Source of the DNA: Glycomyces sp. YM15
GTDB taxonomy: Bacteria > Actinomycetota > Actinomycetes > Mycobacteriales > Micromonosporaceae
Direction of reading: 5' to 3'
Assembly: GCF_016918015.1 (NCBI RefSeq)
Contig: NZ_JAERMK010000021.1
Coordinates: forward strand, 1-64,000
DNA: 64,000 nt
Position numbers and translations under genes: made by a program. Under the pieces are notes generated by a model. That model saw only the letters and a program-made list of their open reading frames with translations. It was not told the origin of the DNA and did not search any database. This document shows positions 59,342 to 64,000 of this stretch, in pieces. Each line of letters starts with the position of its first letter. Positions within the stretch are counted from its first letter, which is position 1.

Positions 59342-60895
59342 ATGGAACAGGACGCGCTGTTCAGCAAGGACGCTTTTACCGGGTTCACCGCGACCCCCGA
59401 GCAGACGGCCATCGTTGATGCTGTTGCCTCCGGTGAGAACACGGTCGTTGAAGCGCTCGCGGGAACGGGCAAGACCACAACGATGCGGCTCGCGGCTGAA
59501 GCCCGGCGCGGCCGCGGTCTCTACATCGTGTTCAACAAAGCCGCGCAGGAAGACGCGGAGAAGACCTTCCCGAAGTCCTGCAAGGTTCGCACCGCGCACT
59601 CGCTCGCGCACCGGGCCGTTGCTCCCACACACGGCTCGAAGCTCCCGAAAGGTCGAGTCCGGCCGTTCCCGGCGCGGGAAGCTGTTGCCGCGTTCGGCAT
59701 TGAAGGGTTCAGTTTCGACAAGGACCGCGTCATGCACCCGAACACGATTGCGAGCATGGCGAAGTCGACCGTGACGCGGTTCTGCCAGTCGGCTCACACG
59801 GAACTGGTGACCGAGAACGTCCCGTGGGTGAAAGGGCTCGGCCCCGTCGACTGGCGGGCGCTCGCGGCGCATGTCCTCCCGTACGCGCAAGCGATGTGGA
59901 AAGACATCGCTCACCCGGAAGGCGTGAAAGTCCCCGTCGCGCATGACCACTACCTGAAAATCTGGGCCTTGACCGAGCCCGTCCTCGCCGCCGACTTCGT
60001 GATCGTTGACGAATGCCAGGACACGAACCCCGTCCTTGAACACGTCGTCGTCGCCCAAGACACTCAGCTTGTGGCCGTAGGCGACCGTCTGCAGACCCTC
60101 TACGGGTGGCGTGGCACGTCGAACCTGTTCCGTCGCATTACCGGAGCGCGCCGGCTTGCCCTGACCGAGTCGTGGCGGTTCGGGCCCGACATTGCCCGCG
60201 AAGCGAACATCTGGCTCGGCTTGCCGGTCATGGACACGGACCTTCGCCTTACCGGCCGCGGCGGCCCGTCCACCGTAGCCGCCCTCGAGGAACCTGACGC
60301 GATCTTGTGCCGGACGAACGCGGCCGCGGTCCTCGAAGTCATGGCCGCGATCGACGCCGGCACGCGCGTTGCGCTCGTCGGCGGCGCGACCGACATTGCC
60401 GCGCTCGCGCGCGCCGCGATCGACTTGCAAGACGGCCGGGGCACCACGCACCCTGAACTGGTGGCGTTCCCGACCTGGGACGCGCTCCGCCAGTACGTCG
60501 ACGAGGAAGACGACTCCGACTTGGGTGTCCTCGTGAAACTCATCGACAAGCACGGCGCGGAAGCGATCATTACGACCGCCGATCATCTCGTTCCCGAATC
60601 TCGCGCGCAACTGACCGTGTCCACGGCCCACAAGTCGAAAGGCCGCCAGTGGCCTCGCGTCAAAATCGGTGACGACTTCCGGCCGCCGCCACTTGACGAG
60701 AACGGCAAACCGAAACCGATCGACGCTGCTGAAGCCATGCTCGCGTACGTTGCCGTCACTCGCGCCGAGCGCGTCCTCGACCGTGACGGCCTCGAATGGA
60801 TCGACGACCACCGGCACGGACGGCCGACCGCGAAACAAGCGGCAGCGCACCAGCGCCGCGGGCCGAGGACTGCACACCAGAAGGAACTGACCTGA
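59342..60895 (+). CDS. UvrD/Rep-like superfamily 1 helicase, 517 aa
   Basis: Helicase motifs in order: Q-like TPEQTAIVDAVASG, Walker A EALAGTGKTTTM (motif I), FNKAAQEDAEKTFP (Ia), FVIVDECQDTNP (motif II), VAVGDRLQTLYGWRG (III), LTESWRFGP (IV), VSTAHKSKGRQWPRV (V) and AYVAVTRAERVLD (VI). It moves 3'-5' on DNA, probably in element replication or recombination. ATG 59342 is preferred; AAAGGAC lies 12 bases upstream. It is shorter than host UvrD (~700 aa), lacking large 1B/2B insertions. Confidence 0.9.
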   Translation: MEQDALFSKDAFTGFTATPEQTAIVDAVASGENTVVEALAGTGKTTTMRLAAEARRGRGLYIVFNKAAQEDAEKTFPKSCKVRTAHSLAHRAVAPTHGSKLPKGRVRPFPAREAVAAFGIEGFSFDKDRVMHPNTIASMAKSTVTRFCQSAHTELVTENVPWVKGLGPVDWRALAAHVLPYAQAMWKDIAHPEGVKVPVAHDHYLKIWALTEPVLAADFVIVDECQDTNPVLEHVVVAQDTQLVAVGDRLQTLYGWRGTSNLFRRITGARRLALTESWRFGPDIAREANIWLGLPVMDTDLRLTGRGGPSTVAALEEPDAILCRTNAAAVLEVMAAIDAGTRVALVGGATDIAALARAAIDLQDGRGTTHPELVAFPTWDALRQYVDEEDDSDLGVLVKLIDKHGAEAIITTADHLVPESRAQLTVSTAHKSKGRQWPRVKIGDDFRPPPLDENGKPKPIDAAEAMLAYVAVTRAERVLDRDGLEWIDDHRHGRPTAKQAAAHQRRGPRTAHQKELT

Positions 60896-61293
60896 TGCCG
60901 TTTCACCTCATTGACGACGCCACCCTCTTGTACATTCCCGCGAACGGCCTGCCCGTTACGAGACGCGTCCGCGTGTGGGAGCACCCCGACACCGGTGAAC
61001 GCCGATGCGTCGTCACCGAGCGGCCCGAGGACGAAGGCACGTCGATCACGAACGCCGCCGAAGAAGTCGCCGACACTGTAGCCATGCACTGGGGCGCCGA
61101 CTGCCAGATCATCGAGCACTACACGGACTACGGCCCCAGCGACCCGGAGCATTTCGACGAAGTCGTCGTCGACGGTCGCGGTGCACCGACATGGCGCCGA
61201 CTCGACAAGGCCGTCCTAGCGAAAGAACTCCCGGGCCTGCTCAGCGCGTCTGCGGCGATCACCGAACACGACGAGGCCGCCGATGGCGAGTAG
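60895..61293 (+). CDS. hypothetical protein, small paralogous family A, 132 aa
   Basis: Shared blocks: LPVTRRVRVWEHPDTGERRCVVTE, EEVADTVAMHWGADCQIIEHYTDYGP, and WRRLDKAVLAKELPGLL. ATG overlaps the helicase stop (TGATG), so it is co-translated. Unknown role. Confidence 0.65.
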   Translation: MPFHLIDDATLLYIPANGLPVTRRVRVWEHPDTGERRCVVTERPEDEGTSITNAAEEVADTVAMHWGADCQIIEHYTDYGPSDPEHFDEVVVDGRGAPTWRRLDKAVLAKELPGLLSASAAITEHDEAADGE

Positions 61294-61738
61294 CGCCGCG
61301 GCCGCGCTCGCGCCGCGCCTCAGCGACATTGAAACCGGCACGTGGACGCTCACCGACGACACGGACCTGACGTACCGGCCCGCGGCCGGCGCTGAGGCGC
61401 GGCGGCGTGTTCGCGTATGGACCGGGACCGGCCCGTGGCGCATCGCCGTCGTCACCGAGACCGGGGACGAACCCGGCCTTGCGATCGCTGCTGTCCCGGA
61501 CGTCGCGCTCGCCGCCGCCCGTGCCCAGTTCGGTCCCGGCACGCTCCTGTTCGACGACTACGAACCTGCCGGCGACTCGTACATGCAGCCGACGCGGTAC
61601 TCGTGGCTTATTCACGACCGGACCGGCCGCCCGTACTGGATCGCGTTCCGCCCCTCCACGCTGCAGGCACTGCTCCCCGGGCTGCTCGGTCCGACCAGTC
61701 TCGACGCGACCGCACCGCCGAAAGGAACCAGCTCATGA
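61283..61738 (+). CDS. hypothetical protein, small paralogous family A, 151 aa
   Basis: It is next to, and alignable with, its neighbour: LTYRPAAGAEARRRVRVWTGTGPWRIAVVTE, DEPGLAIAAVPDVALAAARAQFG, and WIAFRPSTLQALLPGLL. It starts ten bases before the previous stop. Confidence 0.65.
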   Translation: MASSAAAALAPRLSDIETGTWTLTDDTDLTYRPAAGAEARRRVRVWTGTGPWRIAVVTETGDEPGLAIAAVPDVALAAARAQFGPGTLLFDDYEPAGDSYMQPTRYSWLIHDRTGRPYWIAFRPSTLQALLPGLLGPTSLDATAPPKGTSS

Positions 61739-62565
61739 CGACCACCACCGCACCCACACGAGTCCGGTACACCGGCGACCAGGCTTACAACGCCGCCACC
61801 GGCACGATCAACCTCGGCCCGCGCCTCGACACTGGCGGCCCCGCACCGTGGCAGATCCACAGCGCGACCGGCATGCACGGTGGGATCATCCTCGGCGATC
61901 CCGGCATGGGCGCCTCCCGTCTCCTGGACGTGATCGCGCTCGGCGCGATGGCGTCGACCACCACCGCCGTCTGGTACATCGACGCGCAAGGCGGCACGTC
62001 CTCGCCCGCGCTCGCTGACGCCGCGGCCCGCACTGCGACGACACCCGGCCAAGCGCGCGACATGATCGCTGACTTGGCCGCGCTCGTTGACTCCCGGTTC
62101 ACCGCCAGCTATGACCCGATCCGCGTCACCGCCAACCGTCCCGGCGTCCTGATCCTCATCGACGGTCTCGCCGATGTGCTCCGCGACTCGCACGTGACCG
62201 GCACGCTCGAGCCCGTCGCCCACGCCTGCGCGGCGAACGGTGTCGCCGTGGCCGGCACCGCACGCGACTTGAGCTTGTTCTCGTTCGGCGGTTCGCAGCC
62301 GATCCGGGCCGCGATGACCAGCAACATCGTGGACCTCTATCGTGGCCCTGCAACGGGTTCAAGCCCGCTCCCGCAGCAGCGCGAGGCGCTTGGGCCGATC
62401 CCTGGCCGCGCCACGATAACCGCGCCGCGCACGGGCGGCCGCCCCGGAACTACGGGTCCGTTGCACACCTTCCAGGCGTTCTACGCGGGTACTGGTCGCG
62501 ATGCTGAGCCGTGGTTTCGTCAGTTCGCGGCAGCCCAACCGGCCATTGACGAGCGGACCTGCTGA
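61735..62565 (+). CDS. TraB/FtsK-like protein with mutated Walker A, 276 aa
   Basis: The motor strand pattern of the element's TraB is kept (MHGGIILGDPGMGASRLLDVIALG...VWYIDAQGGTSSPALADAAARTA versus MYGAVFCGAQGTGKS...LLYIDPQGGMSSPMLAEAATWSA). However, the essential lysine of GxxGxGKS is alanine (GDPGMGAS, 54-61) and the Walker B acid reads VLILIDGLAD. ATP hydrolysis is unlikely. A regulatory or hexamer-poisoning subunit is possible. ATG 61735 follows AAAGGAACCAG. Confidence 0.65.
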   Translation: MTTTTAPTRVRYTGDQAYNAATGTINLGPRLDTGGPAPWQIHSATGMHGGIILGDPGMGASRLLDVIALGAMASTTTAVWYIDAQGGTSSPALADAAARTATTPGQARDMIADLAALVDSRFTASYDPIRVTANRPGVLILIDGLADVLRDSHVTGTLEPVAHACAANGVAVAGTARDLSLFSFGGSQPIRAAMTSNIVDLYRGPATGSSPLPQQREALGPIPGRATITAPRTGGRPGTTGPLHTFQAFYAGTGRDAEPWFRQFAAAQPAIDERTC

Positions 62566-63002
62566 TGGGACACGTCATGGTGAAACCCGTCGCTGACGAG
62601 GACTTCTACGCCTTGTACTCCGACATTGTCGACGGCTTCGTCGAATACGGCACCCGCGAGGATTTCCTGCAGATCCCACCTGGAGAAGGCACATCGTGGC
62701 TGACGAAGCAGCGCAAGATCCTCGACCGCGCTGACGATCACGGCACGTCATCCCACGCGTTCAACGAGCCCGACCACATGGGCTGGCGCGACGACGTGAT
62801 CCTCATCCGCGACGGTCGCGCCGAACTGCGTCGCCTCCCGCGCGCCGACGTCCGCGCCTACCTTCAAGCGTCCCGGATCGATAGCGACGCCGCGTTCAAC
62901 GCACTGGAACGAGAAATCGACGACGACGAACCGCCGATCCAGTCGCACACGATCGAGACACTGACTGCATACCGCCGCACCCAGAATGGAGCTACCACGT
63001 GA
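62565..63002 (+). CDS. acidic hypothetical protein, 145 aa
   Basis: VADEDFYALYSDIVDGFVEYGTREDFLQIPPGEGTSWLTKQRKILDRADDHG... then RGALELRRLPRADVRAYL-like C-terminal segment. It overlaps its upstream neighbour by one base. Not recognised. Confidence 0.6.
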   Translation: MGHVMVKPVADEDFYALYSDIVDGFVEYGTREDFLQIPPGEGTSWLTKQRKILDRADDHGTSSHAFNEPDHMGWRDDVILIRDGRAELRRLPRADVRAYLQASRIDSDAAFNALEREIDDDEPPIQSHTIETLTAYRRTQNGATT

Positions 63003-63409
63003 GCACTCCCATCGACCTTGACACCCTGACGTACGCCGAACTTGCCGACCTGCTTACCGCGACCCAAGCCGAAAGAACTTCCACCAGCCGGTACTGGGCC
63101 GCCGCCGCCGTTTTCACCGCGACTCCGCGCTGGATGGTCCCGGGCCTTGTCATCGCCGAGCAGCACACTGTCGATCACCGCTCGGCGCACATCAACTGGG
63201 ACAACGTGGCCCGGCTCCTCAAAGAAGGTACCGGCGCCTCCACCGGCGAAGTGTTCCTTCTCAAGCTCGCGTACAGCATCGAGAAAGGTGCCACGCCTGC
63301 AGGTCTCGACATGTCCGAACTTGTGATCCTCAGTCGCGACGCCAGCGAACGCGTCATCAGTGCGCTCGCGCGACTCGCCGGAGTACGCGACCCGGAAGGC
63401 AACCAGTGA
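62999..63409 (+). CDS. hypothetical protein, tandem pair member 1, 136 aa
   Basis: GTG 62999 overlaps the preceding stop. Blocks shared with the next protein: RYWAAAAVFTATPRWMVPGLVIAEQ, HINWDNVARLLKEGTGASTGEVFLLKLAYSI, and ERVISALARLAGV. All-helical with a central beta element; unknown. Confidence 0.6.
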   Translation: MSTPIDLDTLTYAELADLLTATQAERTSTSRYWAAAAVFTATPRWMVPGLVIAEQHTVDHRSAHINWDNVARLLKEGTGASTGEVFLLKLAYSIEKGATPAGLDMSELVILSRDASERVISALARLAGVRDPEGNQ

Positions 63410-63798
63410 CCACGATCCGAACCATTGACATCGACTGGCGTGAACTTGCCGCACTGCTCGTCAAACAGTCGAGAGCAGGTTCGCGGCAGCGAGCAGCAGT
63501 AACGGTCCTCGGCGCTACCCAGACCTGGGTGCACCACGCCGAGCTCGTCACGGTCACCGAGCAGCCGTTCGGCGATCCGGCCGTCACCGTGAACTGGGAC
63601 CTGGCACCCTATGCCCTTCAACAATCCGGTGAAAGCCCGCACGACCTGTACCTCCTCGCTCTCGCGTACCACCTCGCGACCAGTCACACCACATCGGAGT
63701 TCACCCTCGGCGACATCGACCGTCTCTTTCCCACAACTGCGCAGATCGTTATCGCCGCGCTCGCGGAACTCGCGGGCGTCAACTCTCTCTGCCAATAG
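63406..63798 (+). CDS. hypothetical protein, tandem pair member 2, 130 aa
   Basis: GTG 63406 overlaps the stop of member 1. Matching blocks: RQRAAVTVLGATQTWVHHAELVTVTEQ, TVNWDLAPYALQQSGESPHDLYLLALAYHLAT, and QIVIAALAELAGV. Likely arisen by local duplication. Confidence 0.6.
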   Translation: MTTIRTIDIDWRELAALLVKQSRAGSRQRAAVTVLGATQTWVHHAELVTVTEQPFGDPAVTVNWDLAPYALQQSGESPHDLYLLALAYHLATSHTTSEFTLGDIDRLFPTTAQIVIAALAELAGVNSLCQ

Positions 63799-63876
63799 CG
63801 GCGTGACCTCGCGAAACTGTCGGACCCATACGACAACATTGACATAGCAATGGCTACGTCATGAAAGGAAACCAGC

Positions 63877-64000
63877 ATGGCTGGAGAAACCACCATCACC
63901 GTCGTCGGGAACCTCGTCGACGACCCCGAACTGCGGTACACGCCTTCGGGTGCTGCGGTCGCGAAGTTCCGGATCGCGTCCACGCCGCGCACGTTCGACA
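63877..64000 (+). CDS. ssb: single-stranded DNA-binding protein, partial at right edge
   Basis: ATG 63877 follows AAAGGAAACCAGC. The first 41 codons read [20 protein letters not shown] then [21 protein letters not shown], the conserved SSB OB-fold start (TxxGNLxxDPELRxTxxGxxVxxFRxA). The gene continues past the window. A TTGACA (63839-63844) lies upstream. With the helicase and PriA-like protein it supports autonomous replication. Confidence 0.9.
   Translation, partial: MAGETTITVVGNLVDDPELRYTPSGAAVAKFRIASTPRTFD

Noticed and set aside
63839-63844. TTGACA as a -35 for ssb
   Set aside because: No acceptable -10 lies 16-18 bases downstream before the start codon, so I did not call a promoter.

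Overview
The window is high-GC actinobacterial DNA. The evidence is strong GC bias at third codon positions, ATG/GTG/TTG starts with GGAG-type ribosome sites, two WhiB-like proteins, XRE regulators with TPR-like or DUF5753-type tails, a PriA of the actinobacterial Walker-less kind, and Streptomyces-plasmid-like spread and TraB/FtsK proteins. I cannot name a genus. No rRNA, tRNA, CRISPR array, integrase or ParA was seen.

The best reading is a phage-plasmid: a self-replicating element that carries a plasmid maintenance and transfer half and a complete siphovirus half. Left arm (1-10.4 kb): a gene-poor AT-rich edge, small hypothetical genes, a PriA-like protein, an origin-like region (four CCCTATCTC-type direct repeats, then eleven 20-bp palindromic iterons), a leftward replication-initiator-like gene, two probable small RNAs with shared promoter sequence, and a leftward regulatory block (UTRA-only protein and two XRE repressor-like proteins).

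Rightward operon (10.6-25.4 kb): two WhiB-like genes, a GGDEF diguanylate cyclase, then a transfer-like operon with zinc-ribbon and multi-span membrane proteins, a long anchored protein, a TraB/FtsK motor, small membrane proteins, a NUDIX hydrolase and two small FtsK/TraB-like relatives. It ends at a 20-bp perfect bidirectional terminator at 25459-25503.

Leftward virion operon (54.1 down to 25.5 kb), in transcription order: small and large terminase, DNA methyltransferase, SPP1-type portal, a 1446-residue MuF head protein with three GNAT-like repeats, an 89-residue partner, a 916-residue MuF protein with one GNAT-like repeat, a second 89-residue partner, scaffold, major capsid, connectors, tail terminator, tail tube, frameshifted chaperones, tape measure, baseplate proteins, three paralogous tail-tip proteins, endolysin and holin-like proteins. 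Eleven copies of a CACAACTSMATA-type motif sit just before virion genes, always in the sense orientation.

Right arm (54.4-64 kb): a three-HTH protein next to the terminase genes, several families of small paralogous proteins, a double Phd antitoxin-like / HNH nuclease fusion, a UvrD-like helicase, a TraB-like ATPase that has lost its Walker lysine, and a partial SSB that runs off the right edge.
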